Source: Alkalihalobacillus bogoriensis ATCC BAA-922 (GTDB lineage: Bacteria; Bacillota; Bacilli; Bacillales; Bacillaceae_F). Taken from it: a DNA stretch of 64,000 nucleotides. The stretch is taken from assembly GCF_000621445.1 (NCBI RefSeq), contig NZ_JHYI01000012.1, forward strand, positions 124,001 to 188,000, written 5' to 3'. Under the pieces are notes generated by a model, which had not been told where the DNA came from, did not search any database, and saw only the letters and a list, made by a program, of their open reading frames with translations. A program made the position numbers and the translations under genes. Positions 27,301 through 35,647 of the stretch are shown piece after piece (position 1 is the stretch's first letter; every line of letters starts with the position of its first letter).

Positions 27301-27927
27301 GTAAATTTCGCTCTTTTCTATCCCAACCGATTGTAAAGAATAATCTTCAACGAGGATCATTAAAGGCCGATATAAAGACCAATCATTAGACTTTAACGCT
27401 TGAAGATCTTGCCCTTCAATATCAACGTTTAATAAGTCAATTGTTTTACCCTTTTCCACATGAGTAAAAAAAATATCTTTTAAAGAAATAACTTGCACCT
27501 TTTCTTCCCCTACTATTTCTTTACCTCTGTTTAGTTGTCTCTTTAAGTTTTCTTCAGATATTGTATTAATCGTCTTTTCCTTAAATTTATAGAACGTCGC
27601 TTCTCCTGCACTCTCACCGACTGCAGCGTTAATATTTATATCACCAGGTCGCTCCTCTTTAAATAAATCGATTGCTTCAGATGAAGCATCGACATTTATA
27701 CCACTCCAGCCAAAAAATCGATGGAGTAAATATGTATTTGAATATTTTCTTGGACGAAAAGCTCCTACATCAATGTAAAATCCATTTCTTTTCTTATTAA
27801 ATAATTTTATGACAGTTGCATCTTCACCTGCCTCACTAAAGTAAAACGAAACATCTTCTGTAGATGCTACCGATAAATATTCTTTTGGTGTTAGCTTACT
27901 CCCATAAAACTTAAACATATTAGACAT
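24382..27927 (-). CDS. Giant FkbM methyltransferase-TPR-GT2-GT-B fusion
   Basis: An 1181-residue protein with four parts. Residues 1-235 are an FkbM-type SAM methyltransferase (GFYIDVGAFRPRKYSNT, NVDIEGQD). Residues 270-350 form a charged coiled coil. Residues 420-540 are TPR-like. A GT2 domain (about 580-800) has KVSIIIPAYSAEDMIG, VVDDCSPDNT and HDSDDWSHP. A C-terminal GT-B domain contains GRPILKAMASGLPVILP. It would build and O-methylate, possibly cap, a surface glycan on the cytoplasmic side. ATG has AAAGGGGTG five bases upstream. It lies directly after the transporter ATPase gene. Confidence 0.85.
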   Translation of the reverse strand: MSNMFKFYGSKLTPKEYLSVASTEDVSFYFSEAGEDATVIKLFNKKRNGFYIDVGAFRPRKYSNTYLLHRFFGWSGINVDASSEAIDLFKEERPGDININAAVGESAGEATFYKFKEKTINTISEENLKRQLNRGKEIVGEEKVQVISLKDIFFTHVEKGKTIDLLNVDIEGQDLQALKSNDWSLYRPLMILVEDYSLQSVGIEKSEIYNYLRSVGYKLTSHTFQTSIYVVEDFHKLIKDLHSTEFGVLEGDEGIYALTERSLTVAKAHPEWKQLKNKLAGVRKNYEESKERQKILNDEINLLKGEKDSLKDEIRKYQSQIRQYQFDMMDEKEKYETLVAEYRQLEKRYNNILSSRTWRYLNPVRTVVDTIKTGIGLKRKKRNSLKKGNSAVKKKQIKATTLDKKLWGGFSTYAKEELEQIMLSEKKTNRERIKASWALMRWEFANEKYDNALANLELINKLDPSKVNDIERIVMKVKCFMKLKRIDDAKALLEEAIEIHGYNPDLCLAVANTKDTEEEKLKWVNYVFENSGYLPIIKKNNQEPLSLSNITADNSILENSSVEFEQSQKEKVSIIIPAYSAEDMIGVTLDSLLNQTWKNIEIIVVDDCSPDNTCEVISSYAAKDNRVKLIRKEKNEGAYSARNTALDYITGDYVTVHDSDDWSHPQKIESQIRALLNKPEYVAVVSYWARVYDDMTFVGPWFPKGTYFERNLSSLLFPREVIEKMGGWDVVRVTGDTEFFWRIETVYGKGSVLVHRPTLPLSFSLSSDTSLTRSKATHIRTVKFGLRRVYRDAAQWWHTNYSTNEPLFVNTKSRERTFPAPVMNYFKRPEVREYDIVYVSDFSAEDDYFSTTIDYIVAAVQAGKKVGVFHWDRYDDYRDDPINPRFYQVAQDNDIEILVPGESVSAEFLIVGNPMILKHQIDSVPEVKSNNVLVLIGSIEHKETFSPEVAREHLEAAFHSKGKWISLSPLVQKYLKEDERYLFVSDEIWSPFLLLSNDVGSRSFQGGSGKKAVIGRHGQDDNLAWSSIATTIQSVYGMSNEYDVHIYGSAERPINLLGEKPENWTISSDDQVAETDFLSNIDFYVYYPSKQYNYDFGRPILKAMASGLPVILPPEFEIHFGNAATYANPDDVVKVVREIWGSEQLYMAKVSAAKRFVANHCSISSFKERLEEIRKNHVNEA

Positions 27928-27955
27928 TATTACACCCCTTTACTCATGATTTCCA

Positions 27956-29500
27956 CTAACTTCTAGATTTCACCTTTCTATTTGAACGGACATGCTCCCT
28001 ATATTTTTCAACCGCTTCTTTTGGATCGCCATCATACATTATCTGGCCTTGATTTACCCAAATCACTCGAGTACAAATGGTTTCAACAAAACTCATATTA
28101 TGGGATACAATTAAAACAGCTTTTGCCTCTTCCATAATTTCTTGGATTTTTTGGCTAGCCTTTTGTTTAAAGGCCATATCTCCGGTAGATAATGCCTCGT
28201 CAATAATAAAAATATCCGGTTGAAGTGTAGCCGCAATACTAAAGCCTAGTCTAGCTTGCATTCCACTTGAATATTGCTTCACAGGCTTGTCCATGTATTT
28301 TTCTAAGCCAGAAAAGTCTACAATATAATCATAATTCTGTTCAACTTTTTTCTTAGGGATACCGAGTAGTAATCCATTTAAAAACACGTTGTCTTTCCCT
28401 GTTAATTGTGCATTAAATCCAGTCCCATAACCGAGAAGAGCCGTTGTTTCACCATTTACTGTTAACGTACCTTCATCAGGCGTAAGAATGTTTGTTAATA
28501 CTCGACAAAGGGTGCTTTTACCAGCACCATTATGGCCAATAACACCAACAACTTCCCCTTGATTAATTTCAAAATTTATATCTTTTAATGCCCAATGGAC
28601 TTTTTTATTCATTTTATACTTCACACTTACATGTTCAGCTTTTACAATCGTAGTATCAGTTATATCAGCATTCGTCTTTTCTATGTCTAACCTTTTTTTC
28701 CGGGCTTTTGGCCTTGGTGGAACGGTTGCCCGATATTGTTCAATAATTTCTTCAGGTTCACCGACTGCTAATACTTCTCCTTTTTCTAGCCAAATTAATC
28801 GGTCACAATTTCGTTGAGCGTAACCTAAGCTATGGGTGACAACAATAACCATTTTCGCCTTTTTCACTAATTCTTTCATTTTTGCCGTTGCTTTTTGACT
28901 AAAATCTGCATCACCCGTATTTAAAGCTTCATCGAGAATTAAAATTTCAGGTTCAAGAAATGCAGCTACACTAAAACCTAGCCTTGCTCTCATTCCGCTT
29001 GAATATGTTTTTACAGGGAAATCAATAAAGTCTCCGATCCCTGAAAACTCATGAATATCATCAATAAATTGTTGGATTTTTGCTTTCTGTATCCCTAACA
29101 TCATTCCATTTAAATATACATTTTCTCGCCCTGTTAACTCTTTATTAAAACCCATTCCTAATGAAAAGAGTGCTGACACTCGACCATCTACTTCAACCTT
29201 ACCTTCATCAGGTTTTAATATTCCAGAAAGTACCTTACATAACGTCGTTTTTCCAGATCCATTAGAACCAACGATCCCTAAAATTTCCCCTTTATATCCT
29301 TCAATATTAACGCCTCTTATTGGCCAAAACAGTTCCTTTTGCTTTTTATCTTCCTTTTTTTTAAATAAATTAAACAAATGAGACTTGTAATCGTCAGAAC
29401 GTTGGCCTGGAATGAAAGCAACACCTAAATCTTTTGCACTAAGGACAACTTCTCTATTTCCATTTTCCGCTACTTTTGTTTTCTCGAAATTTTTCAGCAT
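27956..29500 (-). CDS. Polysaccharide/teichoic-acid exporter ATPase with two NBDs (TagH-like)
   Basis: A 514-residue protein with two complete ABC-ATPase domains of the Wzt/TagH subfamily. Domain 1 has Walker A GSNGSGKTT, signature YSSGMRARLGFSVA and Walker B ILILDEALNTGD. Domain 2 (from about residue 285) has GHNGAGKST, YSSGMQARLGFSIA and IFIIDEALSTGD. B. subtilis TagH has one such domain and works as a dimer, so this chain appears to carry both ATP sites. It lies 33 bp after the matching TagG-like permease and would power export of the glycan made by the adjacent transferases. Confidence 0.9.
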   Translation of the reverse strand: MLKNFEKTKVAENGNREVVLSAKDLGVAFIPGQRSDDYKSHLFNLFKKKEDKKQKELFWPIRGVNIEGYKGEILGIVGSNGSGKTTLCKVLSGILKPDEGKVEVDGRVSALFSLGMGFNKELTGRENVYLNGMMLGIQKAKIQQFIDDIHEFSGIGDFIDFPVKTYSSGMRARLGFSVAAFLEPEILILDEALNTGDADFSQKATAKMKELVKKAKMVIVVTHSLGYAQRNCDRLIWLEKGEVLAVGEPEEIIEQYRATVPPRPKARKKRLDIEKTNADITDTTIVKAEHVSVKYKMNKKVHWALKDINFEINQGEVVGVIGHNGAGKSTLCRVLTNILTPDEGTLTVNGETTALLGYGTGFNAQLTGKDNVFLNGLLLGIPKKKVEQNYDYIVDFSGLEKYMDKPVKQYSSGMQARLGFSIAATLQPDIFIIDEALSTGDMAFKQKASQKIQEIMEEAKAVLIVSHNMSFVETICTRVIWVNQGQIMYDGDPKEAVEKYREHVRSNRKVKSRS

Positions 29501-29533
29501 AAAATAAAAACCTCTTAATCGAATTTATTTGTA

Positions 29534-30316
29534 TTATAATGCTTTAATAATCTTATGTTCATTCTTGCTATAATACCATGTTAACAAAACTACAATACCA
29601 AGAGAAACTATACCGATCATTAACAGTCCACTTAAATCAGGGGTTCTATGAAACATGAGTATATCTCTATATGAGTTAATCACAATAGCGACAGGATTCA
29701 TTGCTACAACCCATTGGTATTCAGCAGGTAAACGCCCACCCTCCCAAATGATAGGAGAAGCATAAAACATTACTCGCACAACATGATTTATAACATTATC
29801 AATATCTCTAACAAAAACACATACGTAAGAAACAAACATACTGACAGCCATTAATAACAGTAATTGTACAATGATAATAACTGGCAAATAAACAATATGC
29901 CAACCAGGTATCACATTATTAAAAGCTAAAAAGATAGCAACAACAATAAGCCCAAATGAAAAATTGACCATTTGAGTCAATGTTGTCGTTAGTGGAAACA
30001 TCGCTTTCGGTAAATAAACTTGATTTATAATTGAAGAATATCTAGTGATCGCTTTTGCTGAGCTGTTAAACGTCGTACTAATCCAGCGCCAAGCAACTAG
30101 ACCTATAACTAAAAACACTCCGTAATTAAACTCATCCGACCCTCGATGTAAAATAATAACCACTAGAAAATAATAAACAAGAACATTAAGTAATGGGTCA
30201 AGCAACCACCAAAAGTAACCTAAATAACTATTTCGATGTTCAGCCTTAAGCCCAGATTTTACTAAATAAGAAATTAAATCTTTCCGTTTTAACATTTCTT
30301 TCATATATTCACGCAT
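29534..30316 (-). CDS. ABC-2 type polysaccharide export permease (TagG-like)
   Basis: A 260-residue membrane protein with six hydrophobic segments and the ABC-2 family entry motif NSYLGYFWWLLDPLLNVLVY. It is the expected partner of the ATPase encoded next, exporting lipid-linked teichoic acid or polysaccharide. ATG 30314-30316 follows AGGCGGTG by ten bases. A 145-bp gap upstream may hold a separate promoter. Confidence 0.9.
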   Translation of the reverse strand: MREYMKEMLKRKDLISYLVKSGLKAEHRNSYLGYFWWLLDPLLNVLVYYFLVVIILHRGSDEFNYGVFLVIGLVAWRWISTTFNSSAKAITRYSSIINQVYLPKAMFPLTTTLTQMVNFSFGLIVVAIFLAFNNVIPGWHIVYLPVIIIVQLLLLMAVSMFVSYVCVFVRDIDNVINHVVRVMFYASPIIWEGGRLPAEYQWVVAMNPVAIVINSYRDILMFHRTPDLSGLLMIGIVSLGIVVLLTWYYSKNEHKIIKAL

Positions 30317-30460
30317 ATATAAATTGCACCGCCTAGTCCTTTATAAAGGTAGTTCAAACTCGCCATAACTTCTATTATCACACATTGAATGAATATGTCT
30401 AGTATTTACAATGATACATCATAATTTCTCTAAATTTATCACAAAGCAACTAAGGAAACA

Positions 30461-31228
30461 CTAAGAATACTTTCTTAGTTTAGAGAAGACATACTGTAAG
30501 AAATACCACGTACTTTTGAAAAAACTGAGTTGTTCTATTTGTCGATAAACCTTCCAATTCTGTTTTGCCATCTTAAATTTATTACTTGAAACAGAATGTT
30601 GAACATTTCTATACTTCGCTAGAACTTCCTGTAACCCATACGCAGTAAAGCCTCTTTTCGTTAAACTTAGCCATAACACATAATCTTGCCTTGTCCTTAT
30701 ATTTATCATTTCAACATCTTTAATTTGGTCTCTATCCAACATTACAGTTAGACACCCAATAACATTATTTTTCAACAGTTGTTTATACGTTACTTTTTCA
30801 GGAATATCCTCTACAGTACCTTTCTTTGTCCCACTTTCATTTATATTTTCATATTTCGAAAATGAGAAAGCCACTTTTGAATTTTCCATAAACTGAAGCT
30901 GTCTTTCAAGTTTTTCAGGATACCATACATCATCGCTATCTAAAAAGGCAATATATCTTCCTTTGGCATTTTTTATTGCCGTATTTCTAGCAACAGCGGG
31001 TCCACTATTAATGGATAGCTGTATGAGTCGTATTCTTCCATCTGTTTTTATATAGTCATTGATTATATCAATTGTATTATCACTTGAACAATCATCAACG
31101 ATAATCATTTCCCAATTCTCAAATGTTTGATTTAAGACTGAATCAATCGTCTCTTTAATAAACCTTCCTGAATTATAAGTAGGTGTAATAACAGAAATTG
31201 ATGGATAATCCTTTTTTACATCTTTCAT
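30461..31228 (-). CDS. GT2 family glycosyltransferase
   Basis: A 255-residue GT-A fold enzyme: SVITPTYNSGRFIKETIDSV at the N-terminus, VDDCSSDNT, ARNTAIKNAKG and the metal/nucleotide DXD-type LDSDDVW, then RTRQDYVLWL. An ATG at 31256-31258 overlaps the stop of the preceding gene (TAATG), but GGTGGTGAG precedes ATG 31226-31228 and homology starts there. It probably adds one sugar to the same polymer as its neighbours. Confidence 0.88.
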   Translation of the reverse strand: MKDVKKDYPSISVITPTYNSGRFIKETIDSVLNQTFENWEMIIVDDCSSDNTIDIINDYIKTDGRIRLIQLSINSGPAVARNTAIKNAKGRYIAFLDSDDVWYPEKLERQLQFMENSKVAFSFSKYENINESGTKKGTVEDIPEKVTYKQLLKNNVIGCLTVMLDRDQIKDVEMINIRTRQDYVLWLSLTKRGFTAYGLQEVLAKYRNVQHSVSSNKFKMAKQNWKVYRQIEQLSFFKSTWYFLQYVFSKLRKYS

Positions 31229-31257
31229 ATACTCACCACCAATAACAATTTTAACCA

Positions 31258-32382
31258 TTAATTAGCCATCTTTTCATACCATTCTAAGAGATGCCTTTCT
31301 TGAACAGTCCAATTTAATTTCTTTATTATAGCCTTCTTACCATTCTGCCCCAATTGTATAGCCTCATCCTTATTCATTCGAAGAAATTCTAAAGCTTCTT
31401 TAATTTCTTTATCATTATAAGGGTTAACCGTAATTCCACAAGAATAAGTCTCAATAAACTCATTCCACACTGGAAAATCGGAGCAAACAATTGGAATTCC
31501 CGCTGTCATATACTCAAAAAACTTTGTTAATTCCTTTTTCATATAATGATCTGTCGGAGGAAATAAAGCCAGCCCAGCCAGCCAACATTGACTACTATAA
31601 CCCTCATCTATTATATCCTTTGGTACATATTGTTCAATACCTTCAATAACTAACTTATCTTTATTCGGGGAAACAACGGCAAACATTTCATTAGCTAGCG
31701 CTTCACTACATTTCCCATAAATATATACGGTCAATAAAGGATCAATTTTCGGCAATTTTGCATGATATAAAGCCCCTCTATCTTTTGTAACGTTCCCCGT
31801 ATAAATTACTTTGTCCTCAATCTCACTTGCAATTGGTTCCCGATTCACTAATTTTTCATTAATTATCGGATAGTTTAATATACAAACACCTTGGGGGTAT
31901 TTTTCTGCATAATATTTTTCCGCTAAACAAATCTCCATTTTTCTTGTTAAAACCTTCTCCACAAAACGATATGCTTTTGCAATGAATGTTCGAAGAGGTT
32001 TTGCAATGTACGTTTTTTGCAAAATACTCGTCTCATAGTCTTCATGAATGTCATATATGACGACATTACTTTTTCGCTTCAATAGGAATCCAACTAATAA
32101 TAACTCTGGGTCATGAAAGTGATAATAATCCGCCTTAATTTTTTTTGCCATTTTAAATGCTTGGAAGGTTGTCCCTAACATCCTAAATAATCTATTCTTG
32201 CTTTTTTTTATTGAGATGACTTCAACACCTAAATTAGGGATATCATCCTCACTTTCCGGCGCAATCAAAGTAATATCATATCCAGCTTTAGCTAACGATT
32301 GACATTGTTTATAATAAATTCTCGGATCTAACGGGTGGTGTACTGTTGTGATATGCACCACTTTCTTTCTATGCTTTCTCAC
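31258..32382 (-). CDS. GT4 family glycosyltransferase
   Basis: A 374-residue GT-B enzyme. The N-terminal VVHITTVHHPLDPRIYYKQ is typical of GT4 proteins in capsule and teichoic loci. The donor-binding C-terminal half has KFFEYMTAGIPIVCSDFPVW. Start GTG 32380-32382, seven bases after AGGAGG. It is the first gene of the leftward cluster, divergent from the subtilase gene (197 bp apart). Confidence 0.88.
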   Translation of the reverse strand: MRKHRKKVVHITTVHHPLDPRIYYKQCQSLAKAGYDITLIAPESEDDIPNLGVEVISIKKSKNRLFRMLGTTFQAFKMAKKIKADYYHFHDPELLLVGFLLKRKSNVVIYDIHEDYETSILQKTYIAKPLRTFIAKAYRFVEKVLTRKMEICLAEKYYAEKYPQGVCILNYPIINEKLVNREPIASEIEDKVIYTGNVTKDRGALYHAKLPKIDPLLTVYIYGKCSEALANEMFAVVSPNKDKLVIEGIEQYVPKDIIDEGYSSQCWLAGLALFPPTDHYMKKELTKFFEYMTAGIPIVCSDFPVWNEFIETYSCGITVNPYNDKEIKEALEFLRMNKDEAIQLGQNGKKAIIKKLNWTVQERHLLEWYEKMAN

Positions 32383-32578
32383 GTCTATTCCTCCTGTGGA
32401 TAAAACAATAGAATCTATCCTTATTTTACCTTATTACTAACCATCTTATAACACTACTAAAAATGGTTGTTTTTTCATAGTCCTCATTTTTAAAGTAATG
32501 GTATAATAGTATAAAATTTTTATTTTAAAAATAATAAAATGAAAAGCTTTTAGTATAAAATCACTATAGGAGGTTCAT

Positions 32579-34552
32579 ATGACGAAAAAGTGTTTTTTAT
32601 TATGCATCTTAGCACTATTCTCACTTTCACAAATCGTTCACGCTGACCAAAGTGGGGAAGACTATCTCATCTTATTCAATGACGAAATAAATGTAAACGA
32701 TATCGTTAATAGTAATGACGAAATTACCCATGAGTTTTCTAGCATCCCTGCTATAACCGCTACACTATCAGATTCCTCTTTTGAAGAGTTGGAAAACCAC
32801 CCTAATGTTATATCCATTACGAAAGCAGTAAACGTATTTGCACTACAAACCATAGGATGGGGGCCTACCAAAATACAAGCACCACTGTCATGGGAGTCTG
32901 GTCTAACAGGTAAAGGGGTAAAAATTGCTGTTATCGATACTGGCATAGCCTCCCACCCTGACTTAGTTATTAAAGGTGGTACATCTACCGTCAACTACAC
33001 CAATTCATATACAGATGATAATGGACACGGCACTCATGTTGCTGGAATTATCGGTGCTAGAAATAATAATATTGGTATTATTGGTGTTGCCCCAGAATCA
33101 GATTTATACGCAGTCAAAGTATTAAACAAGGATGGAGAGGGTACCGACTTCGATGTATGTAAAGGGATTGATTGGGCCATAGACAATAACATGGATATTA
33201 TTAATTTAAGTTTAGGTTCTTCTAGCCCATCCCCTTGCATGGAAACGGCAGTGAATAAAGCCTATGAACAGGGAATACTTGTTGTTGGTGCAGCAGGTAA
33301 TTCTGGAAATTCTAACGGCACAGGCGATACAACGACATTTCCTGCAAGGTTTCCAGCCGTTATTTCTGTATCGGCTATAAATAATAATAACGTACGAGGC
33401 TCATTTTCATCTACTGGAAACTCCGTCGAAATAGCAGCACCAGGTGTCAGCATTGAAAGTACACACTTAAATCGAAACTACCGAACATTAGATGGAACTT
33501 CTATGGCAGCTGGCTTTGTGTCAGGTACTTTAGCATTATTAAAAGAGAATAACCCCTCACTCTCTAATCAAGAATTAAGATTTAAAATGCGCGAGATGGC
33601 CGTTGATCTCGGTACACCTGGAAAAGATCCTTGGTATGGGTACGGATTAGTTCAAGCGCCGATTGCAGAAAGTAACGATGCAACTATTTTGTATCATCAA
33701 GCAAAAAACGGACAAACCGCTTCAATAAGATTAGAATTATTTATTGAAGGACATCTCCTTTATCCAAATGACAAAAGGTTTATCGACGGTATAAATTCTA
33801 GTGCTCAAGCTTTATTAAATTGGGCAACACAACAACACCAACAAGGGCATTACGAAACGGCTATCCAAAGATACGAATTTATATTATCAGCACCACAATT
33901 ACTACGAACAATTAAAGAAGAGACTGAGTTTAAACTATCCTTTGCCAAAAATCATTCTTGGATCATTACAGCGGAAGCACTAATTCACGAAGCTAACCGA
34001 AAACAAACCGCTTCAGAACGTTTACATGCATTTGTTGAAGGGTACCATTTATTCCCTACTGACAGTAGATTTATTGATGGAATAAATCGTAACGCACAAG
34101 CATTATTGAATTGGACAAGTCAACAACACCACAGCGGAAACTTCGTAACAGCAGTCGACCGCTATGAATTCATCCTTAATGCACCAAAACTTCAAGACAG
34201 AATAAGCAGAGAGATTGCCGTTCGTCTTTCTTACGCAAAACAAAGAGCAAGAGTACCAACAGCCAATACTATTCATCAGAGAGCAACTAACGGGACCACT
34301 GCGTCCGCAAGGCTAGAACTGTTTTATGAAGGAAATCTACTTTATGCTAATGATAATCGTTTTGTTACAGGCATTAACAATAATGCTCGCTCTCTATTAA
34401 CATGGGCTCGACAACAACACCAGCAAGGAAATTATAATACCGCTATACAAAGATATGAATTTATACTCCAAGCACCTGTCTTAAACAGAAATATTCAACA
34501 AGAGACAGAGTCTTATTTAACCTTTGCAAAACGCGGCGTAAAAATTCCGTAA
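32579..34552 (+). CDS. Secreted subtilisin-family protease with three ~95-residue C-terminal repeats
   Basis: A 657-residue S8 protease. Signal peptide (about residues 1-22), I9-type propeptide, then the mature catalytic domain with Asp in IAVIDTGIASHPDL, His in DDNGHGTHVAGI, the oxyanion region GAAGNSGNS and Ser in LDGTSMAAGFVSG. From about residue 370 it carries three copies of the TASxRL/GxxLYPNDxRF/QQHQQGxY repeat found in the glucosaminidase and M14 enzyme. ATG is five bases after AGGAGG. The repeats suggest it stays bound to the cell surface rather than diffusing away. Confidence 0.93.
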   Translation: MTKKCFLLCILALFSLSQIVHADQSGEDYLILFNDEINVNDIVNSNDEITHEFSSIPAITATLSDSSFEELENHPNVISITKAVNVFALQTIGWGPTKIQAPLSWESGLTGKGVKIAVIDTGIASHPDLVIKGGTSTVNYTNSYTDDNGHGTHVAGIIGARNNNIGIIGVAPESDLYAVKVLNKDGEGTDFDVCKGIDWAIDNNMDIINLSLGSSSPSPCMETAVNKAYEQGILVVGAAGNSGNSNGTGDTTTFPARFPAVISVSAINNNNVRGSFSSTGNSVEIAAPGVSIESTHLNRNYRTLDGTSMAAGFVSGTLALLKENNPSLSNQELRFKMREMAVDLGTPGKDPWYGYGLVQAPIAESNDATILYHQAKNGQTASIRLELFIEGHLLYPNDKRFIDGINSSAQALLNWATQQHQQGHYETAIQRYEFILSAPQLLRTIKEETEFKLSFAKNHSWIITAEALIHEANRKQTASERLHAFVEGYHLFPTDSRFIDGINRNAQALLNWTSQQHHSGNFVTAVDRYEFILNAPKLQDRISREIAVRLSYAKQRARVPTANTIHQRATNGTTASARLELFYEGNLLYANDNRFVTGINNNARSLLTWARQQHQQGNYNTAIQRYEFILQAPVLNRNIQQETESYLTFAKRGVKIP

Positions 34553-34558
34553 AAAAAT

Positions 34559-34601
34559 AAAGAAAAAAGGAAACCATGACTTTTGGTTTCCTTTTTTCTT
34601 T
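34559..34601. terminator. Bidirectional terminator between subtilase and rhamnosyltransferase-like genes
   Basis: Stem AAAGAAAAAAGGAAACC (34559-34575) / GGTTTCCTTTTTTCTTT (34585-34601) with a nine-base loop. A/T tracts on both sides let it serve both convergent genes. Confidence 0.85.
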
Positions 34602-35472
34602 AATTATTATATACATCTTCACTAATGATGGATTCGCCATCATTAGTCATGAGGAAAGGGAATTCCTTACAAACGTCGATAGGGTTCGCAACCTTACCTG
34701 ATTTTATTTTATCAATTTTCTTTTGATTCCCTCTAGTGTCGCTCTCAGCATGCAATGTTCGGATAAACAATGGTTTCCTTGAATCAATTAGTGTAGGACT
34801 TTGTATGTCAGCATTTACATGATTCCCTCGGAAGAAAACAGATATCTCGCTTTCTTGAAAAGAATCTGTAACCGGATTATAAATATTAATATATGTCATT
34901 CCTAATGCAATTTTTGGATAATAATATTCATGGAAAGTCTCCATCTTGCCTGTATTATCATTATACACTCCCGCATACCCTTTACCAAAGCTAATAAAAT
35001 TCCCAGCGTACATTGGGCTAATATATTTGTTTAATTCTTCAAAAAAATCATAACCTAACGCATCATCATCATCTAGTCTTGTTGTACTATAACATACTTC
35101 TTCTTCAAACTTACTCAACTCTTGGTACATTACATTTCCAATTAATTTTGATTGGGAACCGTTTGAAGGCACTTGTACTACTTTAGCCCAAGGATATGGA
35201 GCGATTATCTCTTGTAGATTCCTTACATTTTTTTCGGGTAGTTGGTCAGATGTAATAATGAGGTGAGTGTAATTTCTTTCATTTAATGGTTGACTTTGAT
35301 TTAATAAAGAAGGTAATGTTACATCTTGAAAAAGTCGTTCGTGAAGTTCTAAACGTTCGGGGTTAAATAATTTCTCTTTGTATTTTTCAGGATTTTTACT
35401 ACCAATCTTCCAACTAGATCCACTTTCTGTTAACATGCTGTATCTTGTAATAATATATTGATGTGTTCTCAA
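34600..35472 (-). CDS. Putative rhamnosyltransferase-family protein (paralogue 1)
   Basis: A 290-residue protein resembling the putative rhamnosyl transferase family (PF11316-like). It has an N-terminal ITRYSML, a SLLNQSQPL segment and the acidic motif RLDDDDALGYDFFEEL that would bind the metal/nucleotide sugar. SFGKGYAGVY and YYYPKIALGMTYIN follow. The start is TTG 35470-35472 after AGGAGG, a context repeated exactly in the upstream paralogue. The pair shares order and most motifs, pointing to tandem duplication. The substrate is unknown. Confidence 0.72.
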   Translation of the reverse strand: MRTHQYIITRYSMLTESGSSWKIGSKNPEKYKEKLFNPERLELHERLFQDVTLPSLLNQSQPLNERNYTHLIITSDQLPEKNVRNLQEIIAPYPWAKVVQVPSNGSQSKLIGNVMYQELSKFEEEVCYSTTRLDDDDALGYDFFEELNKYISPMYAGNFISFGKGYAGVYNDNTGKMETFHEYYYPKIALGMTYINIYNPVTDSFQESEISVFFRGNHVNADIQSPTLIDSRKPLFIRTLHAESDTRGNQKKIDKIKSGKVANPIDVCKEFPFLMTNDGESIISEDVYNN

Positions 35473-35591
35473 TGGTTTACCTCCTAGTTTAATAAAAATT
35501 TATTGTTATTGTACCCTATGTAAATTTATTTCAAACTACGGTTAGTATACCCAGCATTTTAAAGTTAAAACGCAAATAACTATCGACTCCG

Positions 35592-35630
35592 AAAAAAAAT
35601 AGGGTAGCTTTTTTAGCGCTAGCCTATTTT
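35592..35630 (-). terminator. Terminator of rhamnosyltransferase paralogue 2
   Basis: Minus-strand stem AATAGGCTAGC / GCTACCCTATT with one mismatch, followed by eight T. It lies 18 bases after the stop codon. Confidence 0.75.
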
Positions 35631-35647
35631 CCACAATCCATTTATTT

